From contig NC_064011.1 in the NCBI RefSeq assembly GCF_932276165.1, positions 4,233,501 to 4,297,500 on the forward strand: 64,000 nucleotides of DNA, given 5' to 3'. The position numbers were made by a program, and so were the translations under genes. The stretch comes from Plutella xylostella (taxonomy: Eukaryota; Arthropoda; Insecta; Lepidoptera; Plutellidae). Each line of letters begins with the position of its first letter. Positions within the stretch are counted from its first letter, which is position 1. Below the pieces are notes generated by a model, which saw only the letters and a program-made list of their open reading frames with translations, searched no databases and was not told the origin of the DNA. Positions 11,594 through 23,663 of the stretch are shown in pieces.

Positions 11594-11632
<39 letters not shown>
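11584..11632. repeat. (TG)n microsatellite at a LINE 3' end
   Basis: A run of mostly TG dinucleotides lies just beyond the stop of the minus-strand LINE ORF. It reads as (CA)n in the LINE 3' UTR. The larger LINE at 23.3-25.9 kb has a similar (TG)n run in the same relative place. Confidence 0.8.
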
Positions 11633-11686
11633 TGAGAGTATGATTTACAGTTAAATTCGATATACATAATTAATATAATTTACAAA

Positions 11687-12291
11687 TTACAGTTCAATAA
11701 AGTTATCAATGAAACTTTCCGTTTCATCATAATTTAATTTTAGGAGTAGATTAGTTACAATATGTTTAGTTTCTATGCTATTCAGGTTATAGACAGTTTT
11801 ATATTTATTCACTTTGTTATAAAGATAGGGTCCGAGGTAAAGAAAGAATCTTTTAGTGAATGTAAAGTTAGGAGTGGGAAGTGTACAGATTCGGTCTTTA
11901 CGTCGTGTGTTAGAGATAGTGTGTGGTGTTCTGGTGTGTTGAATAAGAGTAGTGTTAAGAATAAAAAGTTGTCTAACAGAAAGTACCTTACATAATTGAT
12001 ACAGTTGAAATGTAGGGAAAAGGAAAGGTCGAAAAGTAGCAACTTTTAAAATAGCACGTTCAGCTATTTCAAGAGGCTTTATATACGTTTTGCAGGCACC
12101 ACCCCAAATTGTTATACAATATGAGATTATTGATTGACACATCGCATAGTAGACGGTCCGGATGATATGTGGATTAGTAATGTGTCTTAAAGTTTTAAAA
12201 AAGTGGATCAATTTCCTAACTCTTGATGTAAGGTGGTCGATGTGGGCTTTGAAGTTAAGATATTTATCTAATATTATGCCGAGGTATTTTA
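11687..12291 (-). mobile_element. Jockey/CR1-like LINE, 3' fragment of the reverse-transcriptase ORF
   Basis: Encodes the C-terminal part of a non-LTR reverse-transcriptase protein: KYLGIILDKYLNFKAHIDHL, then YYAMCQSIISYCITIWGGA and ending LNYDETESFIDNFIEL. The closest relative in this window is the LINE at 23735-25930 (CIPAWGGA…, MNYDDTESILVN). The palm domain is absent. The frame is broken at 12291 by the TA-flanked element. Joining the sequence beyond 14001 across the TA restores TLKYLG, which supports an insertion rather than a simple truncation. Confidence 0.82.
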
Positions 12292-12605
12292 TTGCCTTTG
12301 TTCCCAGCCAGTCACACCTCAACCAGTCACACTGTTACTCGTTGGGAATTTTATGTTCAAAATTCCCATCAGTCCACACTCTGTTACTCGTTGAAACCCC
12401 CTTTTCCTTCATTCCCAACGTGTCACACACAACTGTAACACTGTAACTAGTTGGGACTATGAAAATAAAAATTCCCAACAAGTCACAGTAACTTGTTGGA
12501 ATTTTCAATGAAGAATTTTCCATCATAGACAAAAACCGATTATAGAATAGAATACACTTTATTTGTACACTCCAAAAGAATAATAAAATATACAAGTTGT
12601 AACTT

Positions 12606-12705
12606 AATTTGGATGCGGAAAGCTAAAGATCACATCTAGTGGCGTGCTTTGGGAGAGGCCTACGTTCAGCAGTGGACTGCTATAGGCTAAAGATGATGAA
12701 CCTAA
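12606..12705 (+). mobile_element. RTE-type LINE 3' fragment
   Basis: GATGCGGAAAGCTAAAGATC… encodes WMRKAKDHI*WRALGEAYVQQWTAIG, the C-terminus of RTE-clade proteins. The same terminal motif occurs at 28055-28145 and 63420-63520. It has one in-frame stop. Confidence 0.75.
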
Positions 12706-13362
12706 TTAGGGTACAAAAGGCGGTCGTATCACTAAAAGCGATCTCTGCCAGACAACCTTTGGATGGAGGGAATAAGAGATTAAGGTAGATGGCGCTAGTG
12801 AAACCTCATCAAGTCTTTTGAGCCAATACAAGAGTCCAATGGATCTGAATTCCACCATATGCGATAACTATAACTACTACATGGCTGTTATGCAAATTAG
12901 TAATATTAAGTTTTTACTAGTTTAAGTTTTGCGAATAAATAAATAAGTACGTAAGTACTAGATCGGTGTTGGTCCCCATAATTTTCGCCATTATTTTGAG
13001 ATCATCTGCATATTCCGTCTATGTCCGAGGCGCGCCCGCGGTGTAAGCGCCAGATAATCATTAATCTGAGGTAGGTAGTTATTTCTTCATGGTGAAGCAG
13101 AGCAGATATGAGTCGATAAGTAAATATCAAACAGCCATGAAAGTTTTCATTTTCTCTATTATTTTGTGGCTACTGCTGTACTACCCACCCAGTATCTATC
13201 TATCATTCATAGAAAAAAAATGATTGGATTTTACAATTCGGTTTTTATAATTTTATGTTAACTAGTTTAATAAAACTTATTTGATTGTTCGGAATAATAA
13301 TTTCTATTTTCATACTTTTTGAAGAAAAGAAAATAAAAAAAAATCGTAATATTAAATACTTA

Positions 13363-13728
13363 TACAGTGTGTTGTTTTTCGGACCTGACAAACTTTAAGG
13401 GTTTCTACGAGTAATATCATCGAGAAAAAACCCCCATATGTGGGGCTCTAAGTAACTTAAATTAGATTTTCTTCTTCGTTTAGAAAATCATCTCGAGATT
13501 TAAACGCCTTACGGACATGAAATAAAATGCCGCAAAAAGTCATCTCTATTCATTTACAATATTCACAACTGCTTAAAAGTTATATAAAAAAAGTTCAAAG
13601 CAACTTTAAAATGGCCGCCATTTCTAGAATATTGAGATTTGACCCCACATATGGGGGTTTTTTCTCGATGAAATTACATGTAGAATCCACCCTTAAAGTT
13701 TGTTGGGTCCGAAAAACAACACACTGTA
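13363..13728. mobile_element. MITE with ~85 bp inverted arms
   Basis: Flanked by TA. The ends TACAGTGTGTTGTTTTTCGG are exact inverted repeats, and the similarity continues inward for ~85 bp, including CCCCCATATGTGGGG in both arms. About 366 bp with no coding capacity, nested in the 12292-13999 element. Confidence 0.85.
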
Positions 13729-14254
13729 TAAGTCACAGTACCTATCACTGGTTAGGCATCATCATCATTCATCATCACTGAACAAATCGTAACGAATAAC
13801 GGGAGAACAGTTGGGAATTTTCTAGTTTATGTTCCCATCCAGTTACAGGGGCTGGTTTGGAATTCAGAAATAAATCATTCCCAACGAGTAACACTCCCAT
13901 CGAGTAACACTGTGACTAGATGGCACACTTTTCATGAAGAATTCCCAACTGTATACAGTGTGACAGGTTTGATGTGTGACTCGATGGGAACAAAGGTAAT
14001 AGTGTAATTAATTTCTTTGTTCCTGTAATTGTGATTATTTCTTCACAGTTTTTGAGTATTTTTGTGCAGTTTCAGTGAATCAAAGCAGTGAAGTTCCTGA
14101 AACAAAATTAAGTATACCATTAGTTAAACATACAAGTAGTGTATGTGGCGTATAGGACAGTCTGCAATGCTAAGAATTAAATAGCAAACTGTCTTTTTGA
14201 ATTTAGAAGTCAAACCTACGCGACGTTTTAGAGGGTCCGTTTAAAAAACGTTTA

Positions 14255-14499
14255 TACAGGGTGTTTCAAAGGGGGTAACTTAAGCCGACCTTATGGAAAT
14301 AAAATCAGAATGACAAAATAAAAAAAAAAAAACATTTTCCATAGAATATTTGTTGGTCACTTCACTTTTTACTATGAAAAATGTTGGTTTTTTTCGCTAA
14401 CTTTGTCATTCTGATTTCATTTCCGGTCTTACATACATAATTATAACATGTTGCACACGTTGGTTTCGGCTTAAGTTACCCTCTTTGCAAAAGCCTGTA
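14255..14499. mobile_element. MITE (TACAGGGTGTTTCAAAGGGG ends)
   Basis: TA-flanked, 245 bp. The left arm TACAGGGTGTTTCAAAGGGG…AACTTAAGCCGA matches the right arm TCGGCTTAAGTTACCCTC…GCCTGTA inverted. The terminal TACAGGGTGTT is shared with the MITE at 52969-53132. Confidence 0.8.
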
Positions 14500-14635
14500 T
14501 AGAATTAATGTATTCAGTAGTTCATGTTCGGAATGGAAAAGTTGTTCAGAATGACCACCTTCGGCCTAGTACCTTAGTACTATACCAATTTTAAGTGTCG
14601 AGTGATGATTATTATTATTAAGCTCACCTAGCTGA

Positions 14636-14758
14636 TGATCATCAACATAATGATCAAGACCCATCAAGTCCCCACTTCTGGGGCACGGGTCTCCTTCCAA
14701 TGAAGGAAGGGTTTTAGGCCTAGTCCACCACGCTGGCCTAGTGCGGGTTGGTGATGGT
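14636..14758 (-). repeat. Interspersed repeat (GGCCTAGTCCACCACG family), copy 1
   Basis: CCCACTTCTGGGGCACGGGT…CCTTCATTGGAAGGAG-type core with GGCCTAGTCCACCACGCTGG. Further copies lie at 29318-29437 (opposite orientation) and 59346-59463. Probably a SINE or LINE 3' end; it has no coding capacity. Confidence 0.7.
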
Positions 14759-14778
14759 AATCAAATAAGTAAGCTCAC

Positions 14779-17700
14779 CTAAAAACCTCCTCCAAGTTGT
14801 CGGCATCACATATGTACTTGTGTCCGAGGCTCTGCGACTCATCAAACGCGTGCATCACGACGGGCGCGCCGCCGCTTGAGCGAGACTTGAGCACGTCGTC
14901 GTAGAGCTGAGGAAATTAGAGGAAATTAGAGGATGTTTGGGGAAATTAGAGGAAATATGCTAATATTGGGTTACGAAGGGGGGACGCCGCTTGCTCGAGA
15001 CTTGAGCACGTCGTCGTAGAGCTGAGGAATGTAGAGAATTCGTGAGGAAATATGTAAATATTGAGAAAGTATGAAAGTATTGAGGAAGTAAGAGGAAATC
15101 AGCGGATATTTTTACCTGTACTCCCACTTCAAAAGGCACAATCGTATCGTCCCTGGCGTGCAGTATGAGCACTGGTAGGGTCTTCACTCGACTCAGGTAC
15201 TCGTCTGAACGGGACGTGTGTTGGGGGGCCACTTATATGACTATTTATGTCGTTGTAGTTCAAATAAGCTAAAGAAGAATGTAGAGGAAACTTGAGGAAC
15301 TCAGAGGAAATCATCAAAAAGTTTACAAAAACGTACTTGGATCCAAATTTTGGTAGTAATCATGATTTTGAGCCGGAGGAAACTTGAGGAACTTAGAGGA
15401 AATTCCTTACCTGAACGCCAACTTCAAAAGGCACAATAGTATCATCTCTAGCATGCAGTATAAGCACTGGTAGGGTCTTCACTCGGCTCAGGTACTCGTC
15501 TGAACGGAACGTGTGTTGTGGCGCCACGCGGAACGGAGCCACGAATGTTAGGTCGAAGTAGGGCAGCCAGTTTACCAGCTAAGGGAGGAAAGAAAGAAAA
15601 ACATATGATTGGTGGGAAAATTACACAAACACATTAATATTTTCAGAAGGCTTACTAGAGTTTCGCTAATTGCAAAGAATCATAACTTATTTTTTTAGGG
15701 TTTTTTTCAAAACTGCTTGGTAGCTTTGTGTGTCATGTTAATTGCATTTTTGATAACGTAATATAAATAGTACCAAGAGTCTACAAGCGTTTTTGGATTA
15801 ACTTCTAGATCCTAGGTATGACCACAACCGACTATTTATGGGACAGGTAATTTGGCAGATATTAGGTTCTTATGACAAAAATAGTATTTTCATAAAATAA
15901 TATTTTTGACTAACTCTTAGATGTGCGCGTTGCACTGTTGGAGTCAGTACGTTTTATTTTCGTACGTTCGGTCTTTTGTCATGTGCACCCTAATGTAGAT
16001 AAATCTAGATGTTGCAGTATAGAAAACCCTTAGATCAGTTAGTTTATGTCTGTATTATGTATGTATTCCCATGTTTTTGTTCCCATGTGCCAGTAAATAC
16101 CATTTTCTTTGATTTGATTTAATTTGAACTAATTAAAACAACAAAACTCACAGAAACCCTAGCAGCCGGATGGTGCTTCACCTCATCAGCCAGGTTGTTG
16201 AACGGCGCCTCCAGCACCAGCGCCTGGGGCAGCGGCAGCGGCGGCCGGCCCAGCAGACGGCGGGATAACACGTCTAGGTTGCCTAGGAGATGTGATGTTA
16301 TTCCTGTACCTGTATAGAGAAAACGACAGGTTTTTGAACCGACAACTTTCTTAGGAAGCTGTAAAGTAGACAAAATTTGCCACAGAACGGTATTAAAAAT
16401 TACTCTGTAGATCAAATAGTTTTTGAAATAAAGGCTTTCAAAGTTCATCGTGTATAGCACAAGATAGCTCGTCTAAGTTGCCTAGGAGGTGCGAGGTTAT
16501 TCCTGTGCCTGGGTGGAGAAATGGTTCGTTTTTATAAAGTAGATTAAATGAGCTATAATGTGGTGCAAAAATTATGTATGTAAGTAAGGAAAATAGTTTC
16601 CGAGATAGAGCCTTTCATAGTTCATAATTATTAAAGTGCATAGATTATAGTCTAGGTTGCCTAAGAGATGCGTGGTTATTCCTGTGCCTGAGTGGAGAAA
16701 GAGAAAACTTTCTTAGGAGGCTGTAAAGTAGACTAAATGAGCAATATTATGGTGGTAAAATTGTCTCTGTAAAGCAAATAGTTTCCGAGATAGAGTCTTT
16801 CAAAGTTAATCGTGTATAACACAAGAGGATGAGGCAGCGTCGGCCGAGCAGGCAACGCGATAGCACGTCTAGGTAAGAAAACAAGTGGCTTTGAAAATCT
16901 TTCGTAGGACGCCTTAAAGATGAGAAAATTTGGGACAGAACGGTAGGTACTAAAATTATCACTGTAGATAAAACAGTTTCTGAAATAAAAGCTTTCCAAG
17001 TTAATCGTGTATAACACGAGGTTGAGTTTGTCATCAGGCGACGCGATAGCACGTCTAGGTTGCCTAGGAGATGCGAGGTTATTCCTGTGCCTGTACAAAT
17101 GGAGAAACTTTCTTAGGACGCCGTAAAGTAGACTAAATTAGCAATAATGTGGTGTTAAAATTGACTTTATAGACCAAATAGTTTCTGGGATAGAGCCTTT
17201 CAAAGTTCACAGTGTTTTGACTATCCGAAGGGCCAATAAGACCCCGAATAGGCAAGGTTATTCCTGTGCCTGTAAAGAGAAAACGACAGGTTTTTGAAAA
17301 ACTTTCTTAGGATGCCATAGAGTTGAGAAAATTTGGGACAGAACGGTACTAACATTATCTCTGTAGATCAAATAGTTTTTGAAATAAAGGCTTTCAAAGT
17401 TCATCGTGTATAACAAAAGAAGTTGAGTTTGTGAGCAGACGACGCGATAGCACGTCTAGGTTGCCTAGGAGGTGCGGTGCGAGGTTATTGGCTGGGTGAG
17501 AAAATTATTTAATTAACAATTGATAGAAGACATAAAGGATAATTCGAGTATTTTGACTCTAACCCTTTAAACAGCGTTTAAAAAAAGTTTTGATGATTGG
17601 ATAAATGTTAAAGGTTATCTTTGAAAGTTATCAAATAGATTTGGATAAATGACAATAATTTTGTGTTTTATTGATCTTTTCCCGATACTTTCTACTCAGA

Positions 17701-20700
17701 GTATTATCACAATAAATATATACCTAATGAATGTCCCCACACATAGACGGGCGGCGGGACTCGACCGCGGGACAACGCGTTCAGAAGCCACTCGTACACC
17801 ATCAGAGCGTCTTCCACCACTCCCAGCTCACTCGGATACACGTTTGTGGAGTCTCCGTAGCCTGGGGATAGAGGAAATGCTATAATATTTATCTTCACCA
17901 GAAGCAAACTATCACATAAAATGGAGATTCCTAAACATAAAACGGCAAATTTTAAAGGATGATTCAAACATGCAGCGTCAAAATGATGGAACAACATACC
18001 ACCACCATTGCATAAGTTCATGCTCTAACTACCTATCAGCGCGGAGTGCGCGAGAGTACAAGTCATATATTCCAGTGACAGAATGAATGCGAATAGCGCA
18101 AATGTCAAGTTCGCGGTGTCGGTTCTATACGCTAGCAATATTAGTTCAATGGGTATGTAAAACTCTTAAAATCAATCTCAACAAATGAATACCTCTGTAG
18201 TCGAAAGCAATGATGTGGAACTCCATCTTCTTCAAAAACTTGTACATTTTGATTCTGTGTGCGGCGCCTCGCGAGTTTGAGTTTCCTGAAATACAAGTAG
18301 ATACATATACATTTTAGATAAATTACATCAGAATTCTGTCTTCTATGCTAGTCTATGCTCTGTGGGGGTGTAAGTGCCTGGCTCTTGAATGGAACCTTTG
18401 TGCATATCCCCAGGGTCTAAACTGCCTTCCTAAGCTTCGGCCATGTTTCTACAACGCGGGTCTATTGCTGGTTGGTGGTTTTACTACGGGTAGTGCAGGT
18501 TTCCTCACGATGTTTTCCGTCACCGTAAGAGCACATGGTATAATAATATTGTACTTGAATTTCTTATTTCTAGAGAATTAATTGGTACTATGACAGGATT
18601 TCTATCAACCACGGTCACGCATAAAGACATATTCTATTATATATATGAAATAATTTTTTTTCTTCTATATGCATTAATAAATTGTTTTTGTGTCGAATAA
18701 AGTTTTTCTATTCTATTCTAAATTGTATGTACTTAATACTTATTATGATTTTTATTACTTATGTTAGTTTTGTACTTTTTATTGTTATGTTGCGATTCGA
18801 CTGGTGTTGGACACCGAATAAAGAATCTTTATCTTTGATCTAAAGATACGTAGTTCCTACCATACATACCATGACAATACAGCACTATCGGCGTCTTGGA
18901 GTTGACAAGTTCATCGTCCAACATTCGATGCAATTCTTCTTTGTCCGTTCTCTCGAAGGCCTCGCTCAGTCTGTCGTGGACCGTCTGTGGCAGGATGTGC
19001 CATACTCCTGGAAAATATTAATACTATAATGTATAGGATGTTAGTTTATCAGTGACGTGGTTGTTGCCAGGTTCTATTCTATTCTGAGAGGGGGCGAAGT
19101 TCTTGTACGTGGCTCTCTCGAATGGTACCTTTGTACCCCCTTAATTTCAGCTCAGCCAGCCTAGCTCCCGAGTAAACTGGAGCAGCAAGCCTGGGTGTAG
19201 CAATGTTGCCAGGTTAATTTACCCCACAGATTAAGGAGAAGAATATTATGTGCTCGCCCATACAAAAAAAGAAAACGTTTTTCCACTTCTAAATATCATC
19301 CATGCTCCATGTTTTTTTTGAAAACGCTCTTCTAAATGGCAACCTAATCCTTTCACCACGGTGACCAAATAATAATAAATAATAAAATATGTGGGGACAT
19401 CTCACACACGGCCATCCGACCCCAAGCTAGGCAGAACCTGTGTTATGGGTGTCGGACAGCTGATATATCTACACAAATACATAGATAGATAGATACTAAA
19501 TATAAATATCAACACCCAAGACCCGAGTACAAATATCTGTCTTTAAACAAATATCTGCCCCAGCCGGGAATCGAACCCGGGACCATCGGCTCAGTAGTCA
19601 GGTCACTAACCACTACGCCATTCGGTCGTCATTTAAATTTAGTGTTTGTCATCGATACGTTAAGATGAATTACAGGAACTACTGTTCCACTTCAAAATGT
19701 CTCATAAAGATCCACTGACAACCTTATAATACCATATTGGAGTTCTGGTAAATAGGCAAGTAAACATTTTTTAAGTGCTAATTAAAATGACCTTTGAAAC
19801 GAGCTAAATTTTAAACAAATTATCATAGCTGCATTCTTGTAAAAACGTGACCTACTATAAAACATTATCAAGTCAACTCACTCTTATTAACCTATACTCA
19901 GAATTCCTATAGATACTAAACAGCATTGTTTACATATGTGATTCATTATGTAAATAAATAATCTATTAGGTAATGCATGTCGAGACGGCTGCTATGCACG
20001 TTTATAACACGTGGGGTCCAAGGTAACGGGAAATCCATATAATAGACATAACATCAATACTCTCGTCTTTTATTAATGAACTTCTTAGGGGTAGGCAGAG
20101 TTGCATTATGTACCCAATTTTCATCAATGCATCTATGGCCGTATCCATGATATTGCTATGCTACGTTGCCGTTGATTTTGATAACTGATATACATAATAT
20201 AATCGTTGGTCATTCATGTGTGGCTACAAGAGTAAACTCATCCATTTTCATGGCACTGTGGTCGAATTTCGACTGGGACTTCAACCTCATAATGATTGCG
20301 ATTCTGAAGGGACCGATTTTAAATTTGCAAAGTCAAAATTGTTCGTAATTCGACTTTATAATTATTGATTGCTCAATTTTTATGTTACAGATTAAAGATT
20401 TGACAGCACTAAAATTAAATTTTGTGCCTTCAGAATCGCTACTAATGTGCAGCTATTTGTCCATCTTACTACAGTGCCACAAACTTATCTGTTCCGGTGA
20501 CAGCTCACGTAAATGTGTAATATTTGTTCATTCTATAAGATTTTAAGTTTGCCAGTAGTGGTAATTCGCTATTGTGGTTTCAATAAACCCATCTAATCTA
20601 TATCAATATATGATTCATTAGTAAATAATGAGATATGGACCAATTTAGTTAACTGTCACCGGAACAGATAAGTTTGTCGGTCTATAATGGTTTTTTGACG

Positions 20701-23596
20701 TTTGTCTGGTAAGTAGGGCAAAACACCCAGTAACTGACCACCTTAAGGGAGTTGTTCCAGTAATTTATCTGTAGCGGGCTCAATTCTTATCGCTTATTAA
20801 ATCCGATTTTTGTTTTAGAAACTAGAATAACAGAGCTACATTCCTGAGTAAATAGCAAACATGTAGAAGTTACTCATTTTTTTATATATTTTTGCAAACA
20901 AAAAGTAGTGATTTTCCCAGTAACTGACCACTAAAATCTAGTAACTGACCACACTCGATGCCAGTAACTGACCACCAATTTAAAATGGTTTAAAAATGGA
21001 ATTATGATTAAATCTTATTATTATTTATTTATTTGATTACTTCATGTAATAGTACCGATCCTCTGGTTTCTTTTAATGTGTGACACATCACTTTTGCTCA
21101 AGGTTTCTTAACTGAAAAGTGCATTAAATTAATTAATCAGATTAATGCATAATTTAAATGATATCTTATCCTAATAATCAACCATTTATTTATTAAAAAC
21201 ACAAGTTTATGCATTTTTGTTAAATACTAAAAACAAAGGAATAAACACACATGCACATAGTGAACACAGATTTTAAATTTACAGCTTTCAGGGAGCTTAA
21301 GTGGCCCCAATGTAGTACCTTCAGATAAGTCACAGAAAGGGCGATTTTGTTTGTCCGGAACAAGCCAGGATCAGTGGGACAGGCCCATGAAGCATTAATG
21401 GTGCCAGAAACGAGCATTTTCTTAAATATAAAGTAGCGAATTCAAGCGCTAAAGCCGGTCTTTTCCATATTCGGTATCAACTGATGAGGAGGAGGAATCG
21501 TGGCGGATTGTATTGTCGGCCTGGGAAAACATAAATTCCCCGCCGGAAAAGTAGGCCCTTTCCCCGCCGGTCTTTTCAAGGATGTAGGACCAGAGACAGA
21601 TGGTTTTCATTATTGCTGAAACCCCACCCAGAGACTTTCAGAGCGGCTAAAAGAGTCATTGAGGCTAGCCATTGTAATTATGACCGAATCAGATATTGGG
21701 GGTTAGTTTTTCAGGATACAAAGATGGATGCCTTGACGAACGGGATTTCAATGACTTTGTTGAGGATTCAACTGGAATATTTGGGATGCTGTTGAAACGT
21801 GCTTTCGTAGGTAAGTATTTGGCCAAAGACAGGAGTAGTCATTTCTACAAGGGAGACAGGGAATCTTTGCCTCGTTGAAGAGGCTTCACTGAAGCAGAAA
21901 ATCGCTGTACTTTCTGTATTTTCCGCTGCTGGACTAATGTGTCTGCCAATGATTGTATAGCGTTGCCAGTGGATTTCGGATAGTTGTGGTATCGGTTCCA
22001 AATGGCTGGGGTGTTGGTCGTGGTAACAACTTATAGAAGAATGCCCCATTTCTTGTGTGCCAATTTTACCGTTCTGTTTGAAATCCGCTGGCCGTTCATA
22101 GTGCCATTGAAGGGCGTGTTGGTGCACCGGCTAAGGGTAAATAAATAAATAAATAAATATGTGGGGACATCTCACACACGGCCATCCGACCCCAAGCTAG
22201 GCAGAACCTGTGTTATTGGTGTCGGACAGCTGATATATCTACACAAATACATAGATAGATAGATACTAAATATAAATATCAACACCCAAGACCCGAGTAC
22301 AAATATCTGTCTTTAAACAAATATCTGCCCCAGCCGGGAATCGAACCCGGGACCTTCGGCATAGCAGTCAGGGCCACTAACCACTACGCCATTCGACCGA
22401 CCTAGGGTGCTAGCATTGTAGTGATGCTTACTCTTTCCTATTTTGCTGAAGTGGCTTTGCCTGTCTTTGGACAAATGTGGAGGCGCGTTTCGTCGGTAAC
22501 GTATATTCGGGTTGGGTCATTAATAGCGTCATTGAGGTCTGCTCACCAAGTGCTTTTGTGCTCGAGGAACCAATTTCATCTGGTTCACAAGCGCTGGCAT
22601 TGGTTAGGTACGCCTTCAGCTGTTCTGAAGATAGCATTTGAGTATCTTTTCATAGAGTGAGATGGTGAAAGCCATTTGTCTCCTGGTCTTGCATTCTTGA
22701 AGGGACTGCTGCAAGGATTATCTTTAAGGAAAAATTGTGACATCTGTCTTTATCCTGGAGAATCCACATTATCCTAGGCTGATAGTATGCTCTACTAGCG
22801 TTTTTATCTTCCTGATCAGCTAATACCGAATCTGGAACAAACTTGGACTTTGTGTTTGAATTCCCTATATTTTAACATGTGCTTGCATGTCACCCTGAAT
22901 TATTTTGGAATGTCTTGTTGATCCTAGTTTGTCTCAGACAAGTGGAATTGCCTTTTCTATACTTTTTTTGCTATCTTGGCGCTTCTTCATCTCGCTGAAA
23001 GCTGTAAAAATATATCATATATAATAATACCAGTAACTGACCACCAATTTACCCAATAACTGACCACCTATGTCAGTAAATGGAAGGAGTAAAGATAGAA
23101 TGCTCATATTTTGACACAAGAAAATGGCACATATGAGCTTTAATATTACGTTCTTATTTTGCCTAAATTCAGCTTCAACCAAAAATCCCAATAACCGACA
23201 TAGGTGGTCAGTTATTGGAAAATCGCTGTTTTGTCGTCCAGTAACTGTCCACCCCATGAAAAACAATCAAACGGGAAATAACAAGCTGAATCTTATCAAA
23301 AACGTAATCAAAAAATCAAATCAAAATCAAAATCAAAATCGTTTATTGTTCAATTATATCAATCGTACAAGTTGCAAGGGCCCCTGTACTAGGTGACAAA
23401 CCTGTGTTACTGGGTACCCCGCCCATCCCTACATGACAACCATTTTATAATTGAACATTTTTACATAGGTACTTATTTCTAATTAAATGGTGTAAAGTAC
23501 AGTACAGTATTACAAAGTTAGTAGGTATACTTAAACAAACAAAGGCTGGAAACAAATAATGACACATTTACAGGTAGGTATTATTATGTTCTTAAT

Positions 23597-23663
<67 letters not shown>

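Larger units (their letters stand above)
12292..13999. mobile_element. TA-flanked DNA transposon with clustered subterminal motifs
   Basis: Bounded by TA (12290-12291 and 14000-14001), with inverted ends TTGCCTTTGTTCCCA and, on the other strand, TTACCTTTGTTCCCA. About 15 variants of TTCCCAACGAGTAACAC, in both orientations, crowd the outer ~230 bp of each end. No transposase was found. The middle holds an RTE fragment (12606-12705), a piece of the 443 bp repeat family (~12805-12960) and a long-armed MITE (13363-13728). Likely a non-autonomous Tc1/mariner- or pogo-type element, by TSD and ends only. Confidence 0.68.
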
